64,000 bases of DNA. It comes from Jeongeupia naejangsanensis. GTDB taxonomy: Bacteria > Pseudomonadota > Gammaproteobacteria > Burkholderiales > Chitinibacteraceae. The notes beneath the pieces are model-generated. The model did not search any database and was not told the DNA's origin. It worked only from the letters and a program-made list of their open reading frames with translations. A program made the position numbers and the translations under genes. Positions 1 through 9,022 of the stretch are shown here, one piece after another. How positions within the stretch are numbered: the first letter of the stretch is position 1; every line of letters starts with the position of its first letter. Where the stretch lies: contig NZ_JAESND010000005.1 in the NCBI RefSeq assembly GCF_016865585.1, positions 62,001-126,000 on the forward strand. The letters run 5' to 3'.

Positions 1-997
1 TCGCTGTTTGCCAATTCAAATCCGCCTCGTTACGCGCCTCAATGGTGCCCCTAAGTTCAGCCTGGTTGGCCACCAGTTCACCGCGCAACGTTGTTTCCGC
101 CACCTCTGCGGCCTGCAGCGCTTCATCGGCGATTTGCTCGTCGATGTCAGCCAGCAGAGTGCCGTACGCGGCCCGTTGTTGTTCGACCTTGTCGAGCGCG
201 GCAAAGCTCTGCTCAACGCCTTTACCATCCTCGATCTTGGTTTCAATGCTCTTGATCAGTTGGCGCAGCTTGCCCATGGTGTGGACCAGCTCGCGGAATT
301 TTTCGATTTTGGTGGGTTTTGCGACCAGCATGTCCTCGCGCACGATGCGATCGACCGACTTGTCAAAGCGCATGTTGAGCCCCAGCGACAGGGCTTTCTG
401 AAACGCATCCGGATGAATCACCGCACTGGCCGGGCGGAGCGCGTACAACATGGCCTGGACGTAGCGGGTCGCTGAATCGAACAAAATCTCCTGGTGGCCG
501 AGCCGGACTGCTTCCGTTGTAAGCCGATCGCGGAAATCGGCATACGGCGTCGGCATTTCGTCCCCGTTCACCAGGGTGATGTGATCGGCGAGTGTCAGGG
601 CCCTGCCGGGCAATACGTAACGACCCAGCACGTCGTGCTTGTCACGCTCACGCGACGCCCGTACACACACCCCGGTGCTGGTCGCCTCGCCCGTTTGCTC
701 GTCGCGCCAGACCAGCGTGATATAGGTCAGGGCCTCGTCACGGGCGTACTCATCCTCGCCCAACCGGCCCAGGCAGTAGGTGTTGATGGTGCGATCCGAG
801 GTTTTTCCCTCGCCAGCCTGCGCATTGAAGCGGATGCGATTGGAGTCGGCACCATGCATCGCAATCTGGATGGCGTCCATCAGCGAGCTTTTGCCACTAC
901 CGTTGGCCCCGAAGATACCGACAAACTTGCCGAGCTCGAATTCTTGTTTTTCGAACAGAAAAAACTGCACCAGCAATACACGTTCAAGCTGCTTCAT
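1..997 (-). CDS. jetC: Wadjet subunit JetC, SMC/MukB-like ATPase (N-terminal part, runs off the window)
   Basis: Translating the minus strand from the ATG at 997 gives an open frame of about 332 residues that continues past the left edge. It begins MKQLERVLLVQFFLFE and has a Walker A loop GANGSGKSS near residues 29-37, followed by charged, Gln/Glu-rich sequence from about residue 240 that looks like the start of a long coiled coil. This is the head of an SMC-like ATPase. Its place directly after jetA and jetB, overlapping jetB by 14 bases, identifies it as JetC of Wadjet, a condensin-like complex that recognises and cleaves closed circular plasmid DNA together with the nuclease JetD. JetD would be expected next, outside the window. 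The ABC signature and Walker B cannot be checked here. Confidence 0.88.
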   Translation of the reverse strand, partial: MKQLERVLLVQFFLFEKQEFELGKFVGIFGANGSGKSSLMDAIQIAMHGADSNRIRFNAQAGEGKTSDRTINTYCLGRLGEDEYARDEALTYITLVWRDEQTGEATSTGVCVRASRERDKHDVLGRYVLPGRALTLADHITLVNGDEMPTPYADFRDRLTTEAVRLGHQEILFDSATRYVQAMLYALRPASAVIHPDAFQKALSLGLNMRFDKSVDRIVREDMLVAKPTKIEKFRELVHTMGKLRQLIKSIETKIEDGKGVEQSFAALDKVEQQRAAYGTLLADIDEQIADEALQAAEVAETTLRGELVANQAELRGTIEARNEADLNWQTA

Positions 998-1655
998 CGG
1001 TCGGTTCCATGTTGTCGTTGTCGGCGCCAGCCGCGGTGTTATCGCCGGTTACCGATTCGCCGCGCCCCGCTTGCCAGCCGGCCAGTCGTGCCAGCGCACC
1101 TTCACCGAGTACGTCCAGAATGGCCGGACGAATCATGATGACAAAAGGCTGTGCACCGGCATCACCGACATCCGAGGTCACGGCCACGCGCCGGGCAATG
1201 CCCCAACGCTTGAAATGGCGCAGCATGTCGTCGAGTTCAGCGACACGCGGCAACTCACCGGCCGTCACTTCGACATAGAGTTGCTGAAGGCTTGGCAGGT
1301 CACACTCGATTTCAGCCTGATCATTGAACCCGTTGTGCTGTGCGCCAAGGTGATAGAGCTTAAGCAACACGAGCGCCAGCACTGTCAGCTTGCTCGGTAC
1401 GGGTGTCTGCCGTTCATGGGTCGGCAACGCGACGGCATAGTTGTGCTCGGGATTGACGCGCAACTTGACGCCAAACGGTTCCAGCACCTTTTGCAACGCT
1501 TTTTCATACCGTTCAATCAGGAAGTACAGTTGTTGGCAGCCATGGTCATCGCGGTAAATGACCTGATCGGTCATCAGCCGGTAGGCCGTCCGTTCGAAAT
1601 CCACGGCATCGAAGCAGCCCGATGCCTCAGCAAGTTGCTGCCACTGGTTAAACAT
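984..1655 (-). CDS. jetB: Wadjet subunit JetB (DUF4194, MukE-like kleisin-associated protein)
   Basis: A 223-residue protein starting MFNQWQQLAEASG. The ATG at 1655 overlaps the end of jetA by 8 bases and has a GAGG ribosome-binding motif about 9 bases upstream; the frame is open further upstream, but that extension lies inside jetA and is not credible. Size, position and the winged-helix-like, Leu-rich middle part (LTVLALVLLKLYHLG) fit the DUF4194 family, the MukE-like partner in JetABC. The last 35 residues are low-complexity and acidic. In Wadjet, JetB and JetA join the ATPase JetC in the DNA-loop-extruding complex. Assignment rests on family style and operon order (wyl-jetA-jetB-jetC). 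Confidence 0.85.
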   Translation of the reverse strand: MFNQWQQLAEASGCFDAVDFERTAYRLMTDQVIYRDDHGCQQLYFLIERYEKALQKVLEPFGVKLRVNPEHNYAVALPTHERQTPVPSKLTVLALVLLKLYHLGAQHNGFNDQAEIECDLPSLQQLYVEVTAGELPRVAELDDMLRHFKRWGIARRVAVTSDVGDAGAQPFVIMIRPAILDVLGEGALARLAGWQAGRGESVTGDNTAAGADNDNMEPTDEAA

Positions 1656-3096
1656 TGGATTTGCCTCGTTTAGGTTGCTCGATCCGGAATCGCGCGCCGC
1701 TCTGAAGCGCATGCTCGGATTCGCGGTTATCGATGCAGATGAGCGCAAAGCCCCGCGCCTGACTACGCGCCTGCAGCCGAAACGCCAGCGAGTCGGAATG
1801 TGCGAGGCTTGCCAAGCGCTGCAGCCTCTGCAAGGCCAAGGTTTCACGGATGTCCGGGCCATTGAATGCCGTATCGTCGATGGACACGGCGTCGCCGAGC
1901 TTTTGTCGAACCAGCGTCGCAAACGCCAGATCCGTCATGCTGCGCCGCGCCTGGGCCGCCCGGTTCAGGTTGAGCCGGGCTCGCTCTTCCGGACGCATCG
2001 TCGTGGTACGGATCTTGTTTGGTGCCCGTGGCGCCGTCTGCCTGCGCGGCTCGGCCAAACGGCCCGGCCCCATGAGCGACCCTTCGCCAAACGGGGCCGG
2101 TGCGTCGCCACCGGCGAGCAGCCTGGTAAGCGCCGCATCGATCACGGCTTCATTGTGTTGATGCACACGCACGGCATACGCCAGATAGGTGTTCGCGCGC
2201 CGTATTGCCGCGTTCAGTTCAGTATCGAGGCGATCGAGATAGTCGTCGACGTGCGCCATATCCATCAGACGGGTCAGGTCTCGCTGCAGTGCCCGTTCGC
2301 CGCGCGCGACCTCTCCCTTGCCTTCGTGCTCGACGTACCATGGCAACAACCGGTCATACAGGTCGCGCCGCGACGCCAACTCCTCGGCAATTCGCACGAT
2401 CGCTGCGCGCTCGGCCAGCGGGTGGTCATGGGTTCGCAGCACACCGTAGTCGCCAATGAATTTGCCGACAACGAGGTCGGTAAAGAACAGTTGCGCATAG
2501 GCGGCGGTACTGTCCTGCGACTGCAGATCCCGTGACAGATCGCGAACGTCCGCACAGATGTTGCGGATGTACTCCAGCAAGCTGCGAGTCATGCTGGCCG
2601 CTTCATGCAGCAAATCCCCTTTCGGCTCGGCCATCACGTTGTCGAGCGCGAGCCGAATCGTCTTGACCTTGCCGCCAGCAAACAACGTACGGTTACTGGC
2701 AAAGTCCAGCAGCAGCGTAAAAAATTCGAGCGCGTCGCGTGGCATGCTGATGGTGAATACGAGACCGATCTGCTCGTGCCGCAGCCACCCGCAGTCAACC
2801 AGCCGGTTCAGTACCGAACGAGCTCGGTCGTTGATCGGCCTGGCGTCTTCGCTTTCGGCGTCCTCATCCCAGTAGTCCATGCCCTCGAGCATTGCGGCGA
2901 TGTCGTCTTGAATCACCCGCACCGGATAACCCTGCACCGGAGGCATTGGCGCATCTGGGCCGAACCGACGATCCAGCAACTCAACGAGGACGGTCCAATA
3001 CCGCTCACGCGAGACTGAAGCCAGCGGAGCAAAGAACCGAGTTGGCAGACGGGAGAACAGCGATGCCGTGGAACGTCCGTTCAGGGAAATAGCCAT
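1648..3096 (-). CDS. jetA: Wadjet subunit JetA (DUF3375, kleisin-like)
   Basis: 482 residues, starting at an ATG with a GAGGAG ribosome-binding site 8 bases upstream; the first 16 bases overlap the end of the WYL regulator. The N-terminal part has the DUF3375 look (FAPLASVSRERYW, then a helical region and a section rich in charged helices), and the length matches JetA, the MukF/kleisin-like subunit that bridges the JetC heads. Overlaps with its neighbours on both sides indicate a single translationally coupled transcript wyl-jetA-jetB-jetC. The C-terminal 120 residues are basic and Arg/Ala-rich. No sign of frameshift or truncation. Confidence 0.85.
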   Translation of the reverse strand: MAISLNGRSTASLFSRLPTRFFAPLASVSRERYWTVLVELLDRRFGPDAPMPPVQGYPVRVIQDDIAAMLEGMDYWDEDAESEDARPINDRARSVLNRLVDCGWLRHEQIGLVFTISMPRDALEFFTLLLDFASNRTLFAGGKVKTIRLALDNVMAEPKGDLLHEAASMTRSLLEYIRNICADVRDLSRDLQSQDSTAAYAQLFFTDLVVGKFIGDYGVLRTHDHPLAERAAIVRIAEELASRRDLYDRLLPWYVEHEGKGEVARGERALQRDLTRLMDMAHVDDYLDRLDTELNAAIRRANTYLAYAVRVHQHNEAVIDAALTRLLAGGDAPAPFGEGSLMGPGRLAEPRRQTAPRAPNKIRTTTMRPEERARLNLNRAAQARRSMTDLAFATLVRQKLGDAVSIDDTAFNGPDIRETLALQRLQRLASLAHSDSLAFRLQARSQARGFALICIDNRESEHALQSGARFRIEQPKRGKSNV

Positions 3097-3902
3097 GGCG
3101 CCAACTCCTCGCGATTCTGCAGATGCAAAAGGTACTTCGGCGGTTGCTCATGTGCCGGGTCAACAGCAATGCACATGGCATTAACCACATACTTCAGGAG
3201 TGCGGCCCGGCAGTGATCGGTTCGGCTGGCCGTACCGGCAAAATACTCGTGGCGAATAACGAGCGACTGTTCATGTGAAAGATCAGGATGTGCTTCCAAT
3301 CTGATCGGTACTAAGGTGTCCCATGCGGCGTCGTTCACCACTGGTGACGCTGACTCCATTGAGGCCTTGGCTGTAACAATGCGGCCGAGGTTGAAGTCGC
3401 GATAGTCCTGATGATCAACGCAGTAGCCGCGAACATGCCAGCGCTGGCCAGTAAACACTAAAGCCTGCGGAAAGAGGCGGCGAGCATGAGGAACTGGATT
3501 GCTAAGGGACAAGTAGGTGAGCAGAACTTCACCTCGGCATTTAATCGCTTGGCGGAGCGCGGCGAACACCTCAGGAGATGGGCGGCCAAAGGTCGGCAAT
3601 CCATTCACGATCGACTCATCAGCCGGCGAACCGGCAAGTGCAATGTAACGGCCGATACCGAACGCTTCCATTTCCCCCGCTGTCGCCTGATAGGCAACAG
3701 GTGTCACAAAGTGCACGCGCTGACGACTATCCCAGAGGGTCCAACCGGGCCGCTCAAATCGAAAATCCTTGATCCACTCGCTAGCCCGAACCTTGCTTAG
3801 CCCTGCCACTTCGCGCAGGCGCGCATTGCCGAGAAATCCTTCCCACAGCAATAAGAGGGTCAACAGACGCAAACGGTCAGCACGAAGGGCTTCTTCTCTC
3901 AT
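3081..3902 (-). CDS. WYL-domain transcriptional regulator of the Wadjet operon
   Basis: 273 residues. The first 60 residues form a winged helix-turn-helix (LLTLLLLWEGFLGNARLREV...SKVRASEWIKDF); residues about 120-190 carry the WYL-type ligand-sensing core (IKCRGEVLLTYLSLSN, then RRLFPQALVFTGQRWHVRGYC) and a C-terminal WCX-like extension follows. This layout matches BrxR/CapW-type repressors that control defence operons. It is the first gene of the jet operon and overlaps jetA by 16 bases. No Shine-Dalgarno motif precedes its ATG; instead a large symmetric operator touches the start codon, which suggests autoregulation and perhaps a very short or absent leader. What the WYL pocket binds cannot be told from sequence. 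Confidence 0.82.
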   Translation of the reverse strand: MREEALRADRLRLLTLLLLWEGFLGNARLREVAGLSKVRASEWIKDFRFERPGWTLWDSRQRVHFVTPVAYQATAGEMEAFGIGRYIALAGSPADESIVNGLPTFGRPSPEVFAALRQAIKCRGEVLLTYLSLSNPVPHARRLFPQALVFTGQRWHVRGYCVDHQDYRDFNLGRIVTAKASMESASPVVNDAAWDTLVPIRLEAHPDLSHEQSLVIRHEYFAGTASRTDHCRAALLKYVVNAMCIAVDPAHEQPPKYLLHLQNREELAPWLFP

Positions 3903-3942
3903 ATGTTACGACCAATCGTATGATACGAAAAATCGTAACATA
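3902..3942. promoter_or_regulatory. Four-half-site palindromic operator abutting the WYL gene start
   Basis: A 41-bp dyad centred on 3922. The outer arms are a perfect 10-bp inverted repeat (TATGTTACGA at 3902-3911 and TCGTAACATA at 3933-3942); the inner arms are TCGTAT-G-ATACGA at 3916-3928. Read as half-sites it is TTACGA, TCGTAT, ATACGA and TCGTAA with 4, 1 and 4 bases between them. It begins at the start codon of the WYL regulator, so it probably binds that protein and silences the Wadjet operon. Symmetry is seen directly; the binding protein is inferred. Confidence 0.8.
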
Positions 3943-4050
3943 ATCCTTTACCGAAAACGAGTCGCTTTTCGGTCATCAGTTCGGCCTGTCACCCTCGTTC
4001 GAGCGTTGAGCACCGCAGACTCGTTGTCTCCATTCAGCCCAATCGGTACT

Positions 4051-6027
4051 TCAAGGCGGCTCCAATCTGAAATCCCCCTCCGGAAACGGCTGCTCTTGCT
4101 CGCGGACGATTTGTTCCCACGCGTTCTGGCGCTTGCGAACGGATTCTCGCCAGAGTGTTGGATCAATGCCTTCACCGTGGCGCTCAATGAATCGATCCAG
4201 CGCCGGTGTTCTCCTGTACACAAGCTGCCGGCATGCTTCGATACTGGTGCCACGCAGGTGATAGATGTTCAGCTCAGCCAGCATGCACCTCACCTTGCCG
4301 GAAGTACGGCCGACTCGGTCGGCGATTTCGGTGCCGAATATGTGCGTGCACAGGAAACGGTCCACATCCACCTTCCGGATCCGGGAGCCGATATCCTTGT
4401 TGGTCCCCAGCTTGTGCGCACGGATGTACTCGTTCTGCGTCAGCCAGTAGGCCACCTGCTGCTTCACGCCCAGGACCTTTGCGAGTTCGGGAACGCTGAT
4501 CCAGTTGGCACGGCCTGATTCCAGCGTTTGATGCCAAGCTTGTAACCGCTGACGATGAAACACCCAGCGACCGATCCCCTTGGCCTGTGGCCAAAGTCCT
4601 TCGATCGCCATGTCTCCGGCTTTGACTGCCTCGACCAGTGACACGACCTCGTCGGCGTTCCACTGCCAGTACTTCAGGACCTGTGCGAAGGTGATGTGGT
4701 GATCGTCCAGCTGCCCCAGCTTGGGTAGGTCCTCACCCAGCTCGGCCAAGGCATAGACTTCGCTGCTGGAAATGCACCAGGGCAGATAGGGTTGATCGTT
4801 TACGCGCCGGGCAGAGGGAAACAACAAGCACAGGATGCGCTGTAGCCTGGCTTTGTTGAGTCCGAGGATCTCGATCGCCTTCTTCAAAGTAATTTCGCCG
4901 GCCAGTTCGTTTTCGACGACATCGAGTTGCTCCTTGCGGACCATGAGGAAATGCCGCCCCTTCGTGCTCACCGACTCCTGGCCCTCCAGCAATCCCTCCC
5001 GGATCAGGTGACGCAGGCGCGCCATTGAAATACCCAACCGGTCCGCGGCGGCTTTGCCCGGAATCCACTGGACGTCGCTCAACAGCTCGACGGCCAGCCG
5101 CCGATTGCGCCGAGCCAACCCGCCCTTCCAGTGCTCGGTCAGCCATGACTCGAAGGCGTCGCGCACCGGGCTGAAGACCGCCTCGCGCAAGCCGCCCTGA
5201 TACAGATAGGCGTAGGCGTTCTGGAACACCACGTTCAGCCCGGCTTTTTGCTCACTGTGGACGCCTTGCAGCTGGCTCAGCGCAAGATGAAAACTCCGCG
5301 GCCAGTCGAACAGGATCTCGGCGGCCAGCGAGGTGATCGGCCACGACACCTCAATGCTGCCGGCGTGAAGGACTTTCAGGGGCTTGGGGCCGGCATCCGG
5401 GTCAAGATACGCGCCCAGATAGCGGATCAAACGAAGCAACTGATCCAGCTTCATCCCGACAAGCGAATAGCTGAAAGGCCTTGCCTCCACAGCTTGGCCA
5501 TTCAGTAGCTGTTGCATCGCCGCGCTCAGCAATCCCAGGTGCCAGGGCGCGCGCTCCGTTCGCTCCTGCCGCAGGTCGGCACCGCACTGGCAGCGCAGCA
5601 CCTCGTCGCGATGCCAAGAGAGCGGCTGGCCACAACTGCTGCACTGGTCGACCAGCCAAACCCAGTGCTTGGGGCAGGCGTCGAAGAACATCAGCTCCCA
5701 GCCTGCTTGCCAGGTCGGCTCGTCGGCCAGGCAGCACGGGCAATACCGCGCTTGCCGCTGGTTCCAGGCCTGTGACGAATCGACCTGAAGCGAAGCCATC
5801 CGCGCCACATGTGCATGCAGCTCCGGAAACAGGGCTGCATCGGGCAGAAGCTGGAACTGCCGCAGCGCATCGGGATGGAACGACAATCCCATCTGCTGCA
5901 GATCCCGCGGTGTCATGAGATTGGCTGCAGCCAGTCGCAGCAGGTAGCCCTGCGGACCCTCGCCACGGGCGGGATGCGGTCGGAGCAGCAAATCAGGAAT
6001 GCGTGGTGCTGGTAACAATGCATCCAT
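4051..6027 (-). CDS. tniQ: TniQ-family (TnsD-like) target-selection protein
   Basis: 658 residues from the ATG at 6027, which shares one base with the stop codon of the upstream ATPase gene (TGATG). The N-terminal 150 residues have the TniQ pattern: GYLLRLAAAN near residue 28, then Cys/His pairs CPCC (96-99), CPKH (118-121), CSSC (129-132) and CQC (146-148), which form zinc fingers. The rest carries several helix-turn-helix-like segments (for example RLGISMARLRHLIREG and ELAKVLGVKQQVAYWL), as in TnsD proteins that read a specific attachment site. It is longer than the roughly 400-residue TniQ of CRISPR-associated transposons, which favours a sequence-specific TnsD role. It is last in tnsA-tnsB-tnsC-tniQ. 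Confidence 0.88.
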   Translation of the reverse strand: MDALLPAPRIPDLLLRPHPARGEGPQGYLLRLAAANLMTPRDLQQMGLSFHPDALRQFQLLPDAALFPELHAHVARMASLQVDSSQAWNQRQARYCPCCLADEPTWQAGWELMFFDACPKHWVWLVDQCSSCGQPLSWHRDEVLRCQCGADLRQERTERAPWHLGLLSAAMQQLLNGQAVEARPFSYSLVGMKLDQLLRLIRYLGAYLDPDAGPKPLKVLHAGSIEVSWPITSLAAEILFDWPRSFHLALSQLQGVHSEQKAGLNVVFQNAYAYLYQGGLREAVFSPVRDAFESWLTEHWKGGLARRNRRLAVELLSDVQWIPGKAAADRLGISMARLRHLIREGLLEGQESVSTKGRHFLMVRKEQLDVVENELAGEITLKKAIEILGLNKARLQRILCLLFPSARRVNDQPYLPWCISSSEVYALAELGEDLPKLGQLDDHHITFAQVLKYWQWNADEVVSLVEAVKAGDMAIEGLWPQAKGIGRWVFHRQRLQAWHQTLESGRANWISVPELAKVLGVKQQVAYWLTQNEYIRAHKLGTNKDIGSRIRKVDVDRFLCTHIFGTEIADRVGRTSGKVRCMLAELNIYHLRGTSIEACRQLVYRRTPALDRFIERHGEGIDPTLWRESVRKRQNAWEQIVREQEQPFPEGDFRLEPP

Positions 6028-7061
6028 CACGCCACTCCCTTCGGCCGCAGGCCGAGCTTGGCGGCAACCGGCGAACCCGTGGTATCCAGCCGTGTGTGCT
6101 GGAAAAACACCTCGCCAGGTCGATCCAGCGGCCTCAGTGGCGATTCCGGGTGGAACGGATTCAGCCGATCCGGCACGTCCCGCCACACGCGCTCGCGAAA
6201 CCCTGCGGACAGAACGTCCAGCGCGATGCTTTGGATCCCGGCGCGGTTGGCGGCCGAAACGGCGCCTTCGAGGATTTTGAGGGTGTAGTCGAGCAAGCCA
6301 TAGCTAGCTACGTGCATGCGCCGGGCCAGATTGGCTTCATGCAGCGGCACCTCCGACGGCGTCGGGAGGCATGCTTCCAAAGCCTTCAGGATGCCACGGT
6401 ACTCCCGGAAGTCATCCTCAACGTCCTGGCTGAACGGTTCGATCCGCAAGCGCTGCGAAAACCGCCGGGCCAGCTGCTCATTGCTGGTCACGACCTGCTC
6501 GGCAACGTGCAGGCCGCATCCGACCAGGCCGATGTGCGTGTCTTCCAGCAGGTTCTTGAGCCAGTCGGTGACGTCGCGGAAGGCCGTGACGTTGGGCGTG
6601 TAGAAAAGATGCTGGAATTCGTCGAGCAACAGCATCTCGACGCCACAGCGCTCGAACAGCTCGCGCAGCTTGGTGGTTTTTTCCGGGGCCGTGCCACGAT
6701 GCGATTTGCGGTCACCCATTGCTTCGAGCATCGCCCCGGCGAGGCTGCGTACTGTCGGCGACGACGGCACCGATGCCAGCAGAACCGGGATCGCCGTACG
6801 TTGCGCCTCGTAGCTGCGGGGAAACTCGCCGTCGTAGGTACGAATGATCGTGCTCTTGCCGGCCCCGGACGGGCCGGTCATCAGCAGACCACCGCCCTGA
6901 CCGTACTTGCGTCGCCGGTGATGCAGCTCGGCAATCTGGAACATCGCGTTCTGGAAACGTCGATGCCGAATCGGCTCGACCAGCAGCTTGTAACCCAGCC
7001 TCTCCGGCACGCCATGAGGCGTTGTGGGCGCAAAGCGCGTCATCAGGTCCAAGGGATCCAT
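6027..7061 (-). CDS. tnsC: TnsC/TniB-type AAA+ ATPase
   Basis: 344 residues. Walker A is GPSGAGKST (63-71) and Walker B is LLLDEFQHL (about 144-152), followed by a sensor-like segment GLVGCG and an Arg-rich region (LARRFSQRLRIEPF). This is the AAA+ regulator that links the target selector TniQ to the transposase in Tn7 and Tn5053-like elements. It lies two bases downstream of tnsB and overlaps tniQ by one base, so the module is one operon. Length and motif order are normal for TniB. No damage seen. Confidence 0.9.
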   Translation of the reverse strand: MDPLDLMTRFAPTTPHGVPERLGYKLLVEPIRHRRFQNAMFQIAELHHRRRKYGQGGGLLMTGPSGAGKSTIIRTYDGEFPRSYEAQRTAIPVLLASVPSSPTVRSLAGAMLEAMGDRKSHRGTAPEKTTKLRELFERCGVEMLLLDEFQHLFYTPNVTAFRDVTDWLKNLLEDTHIGLVGCGLHVAEQVVTSNEQLARRFSQRLRIEPFSQDVEDDFREYRGILKALEACLPTPSEVPLHEANLARRMHVASYGLLDYTLKILEGAVSAANRAGIQSIALDVLSAGFRERVWRDVPDRLNPFHPESPLRPLDRPGEVFFQHTRLDTTGSPVAAKLGLRPKGVA

Positions 7062-7063
7062 GA

Positions 7064-9022
7064 TCAGCCCCTCCCTCGGTCGTCACCACCGAAATCCGGC
7101 AGCTCGTCATCAAGCCCGGATGGCAGGTCTTCGGGAGGCAACACCTTCGCTTGCTTGATCGGCCGACGAGCTGCAGTCAGCGGATCCTTGCCGCTCAGGA
7201 TGGCGTCGCTATCAGGTTGCAGCTTGCGTGCCGCCGCCTTGCGGTGGCCCATTTTCTTGGCGCTGGTAGTCTGTTGAATGAGTTCCAGAACCTCCTGTTT
7301 AGCCTGTAGCAGCTGTGGGGACAGCACATGCTCACCGAACTTTTGACGCGCATGCTCGCGAATCACTCTGTGAATGTCTCGCGATAGACCGTCTGCATAC
7401 TCCAATACCTTGGCGGGAACACGCAGATAGACCTTGGCATCCGGATCAAGCACTTGGATGTAGCCGACGTCGTCATGAAAGTAGCGAATGTCGACCTTGG
7501 GGTTGTTGCCGTAGCGCCGGCGGATTTGCTGAACCAAGTCGTTGTTGTAATGCAGCCCTTCCAGCTCGATGCCGTAGTGGAACAGCGTTCGCGTCGCGGC
7601 CATGCCCATCACGATGTCGAGCTCTTGCGGATTGACCGGCAGTTCGACGATCTTTTGCTTCGCGGATTCGTTCCACAAATCCAGTGGCCGGCCACGCGCA
7701 CCGCGGTGCGGCGTCACGTTGTACACATCGACGATCCATTTCGTGATGACGTGGGTCAGGCTGGCTATGTCGATCGCCGCCTCGTCTTCGGATGCATAGT
7801 CGCCACGCTCGTTTGGATTGGAAAACGTCGTGCCCGGAATACGGTGGATTAGGCCTATGTTGAGCGTCCGGAAAAATCGCTCGATCGCGCCTTTTTGAAC
7901 CGGTGTTTTGGAGGCGCAAAACAGGATCTGGATGCCAAGCTCCAGCGCGGCTTTTTCAACGGCTTCGCTATGCAGATCCATGCCATTGTCGACCGCGATC
8001 AACAGTGGAATACCGCAGGCCGGCCATGGATTGCTGATATCCGGAAATCGAGCGAGCAGTTCGGACTTCGGGAGGATGGCTTGCTTCAGGCATTGCAGAA
8101 CGCTGTTGGCAGACGGCGGCTGCAGGCTGAGATAGAAGCCGAAAATCAACCGTGAAAAGCGATCGATTGCCACCGTCAGCCAAGGCCGGCCGTAAGTCAG
8201 TCCCGACGTTGGATCGGTCACGATCAGGTCCAGATTGGTATGGTCAATCTCTACCCGCTCCAGGATGGCGTTCACCTTGATCGAGTCAATCGCAGCCCGG
8301 TACTTCAACCGTGCTGCCTCGGCGCCCTCGCGTGAGACATCGACAAGATCCTGCTCCAGGTCGTCCAGCCAGCGGTACACCGTCGAGCGCGCCGGGCAAC
8401 GCATCTGCAGCTCATGCGGACGCCCGTTGTTGATGGCTCTGATTGCGCGGCGCAGCTCGTCGACGACATCGCTTTTCGGCAGCTTCTGGCTGGTCAGGTA
8501 CTTGGCAAGAACCTGTTCGAAAACGGCGTAACCGGGTTTTCGATGATGCGCCGACGAAGCACGGTTATGCGGAATCAGCGCCAGAATGTCCTTAGTACTG
8601 CGGTACCGCCGCCACCACGCAGCGACGGAGGATGCGCACGGCGGATGTGCATCGCCAAGGCTGTCCGCAGCAGACTTGATCAGCTCGGTCCACGCCTTGG
8701 GGTTGTACGGCCGCGACTCTGGCTGAACGCTGTTCAGATAGTGAATCCGCCGCTTGGCGATCAACTGCTGCGCCGCAGGGTAAGTGCCCAGATCACGTGG
8801 TGTCACCAGATAGATGGCGCTACCGAGCTCGGCCAGTGAGTGCTCGTCGATCAACCACGCCTGGGATTGCCAGCGCGCCAACAGCTCCTCGTTGGAGAGA
8901 TTCAGGATCTCGCCATCGTCGGAGATGAACTGGATCTTGCCTGTGGCGAGCCGACGCTGGAGTTCCCAACCCAGCAGGCCCTCAAGAAAGCGCAGCCCGC
9001 GTTTAAAGGAGAACCGTCGCAT
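7064..9022 (-). CDS. tnsB: TnsB-like DDE transposase (Mu/rve family)
   Basis: 652 residues. The catalytic triad of the retroviral-integrase fold is visible as D260 (EIDHTNLD), D345 (IAVDNG) and E381 (QKGAIERFFRTL). An N-terminal DNA-binding region contains helix-turn-helix segments (for example STVYRWLDDL near residue 213), and a Mu-transposase-type C-terminal beta barrel follows the catalytic core. TnsB binds repeats at the transposon ends and makes the 3' strand cuts and joins. It overlaps tnsA by 20 bases at its start, the arrangement of Tn7-like operons. All catalytic residues are present, so it looks active. Confidence 0.9.
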   Translation of the reverse strand: MRRFSFKRGLRFLEGLLGWELQRRLATGKIQFISDDGEILNLSNEELLARWQSQAWLIDEHSLAELGSAIYLVTPRDLGTYPAAQQLIAKRRIHYLNSVQPESRPYNPKAWTELIKSAADSLGDAHPPCASSVAAWWRRYRSTKDILALIPHNRASSAHHRKPGYAVFEQVLAKYLTSQKLPKSDVVDELRRAIRAINNGRPHELQMRCPARSTVYRWLDDLEQDLVDVSREGAEAARLKYRAAIDSIKVNAILERVEIDHTNLDLIVTDPTSGLTYGRPWLTVAIDRFSRLIFGFYLSLQPPSANSVLQCLKQAILPKSELLARFPDISNPWPACGIPLLIAVDNGMDLHSEAVEKAALELGIQILFCASKTPVQKGAIERFFRTLNIGLIHRIPGTTFSNPNERGDYASEDEAAIDIASLTHVITKWIVDVYNVTPHRGARGRPLDLWNESAKQKIVELPVNPQELDIVMGMAATRTLFHYGIELEGLHYNNDLVQQIRRRYGNNPKVDIRYFHDDVGYIQVLDPDAKVYLRVPAKVLEYADGLSRDIHRVIREHARQKFGEHVLSPQLLQAKQEVLELIQQTTSAKKMGHRKAAARKLQPDSDAILSGKDPLTAARRPIKQAKVLPPEDLPSGLDDELPDFGGDDRGRG

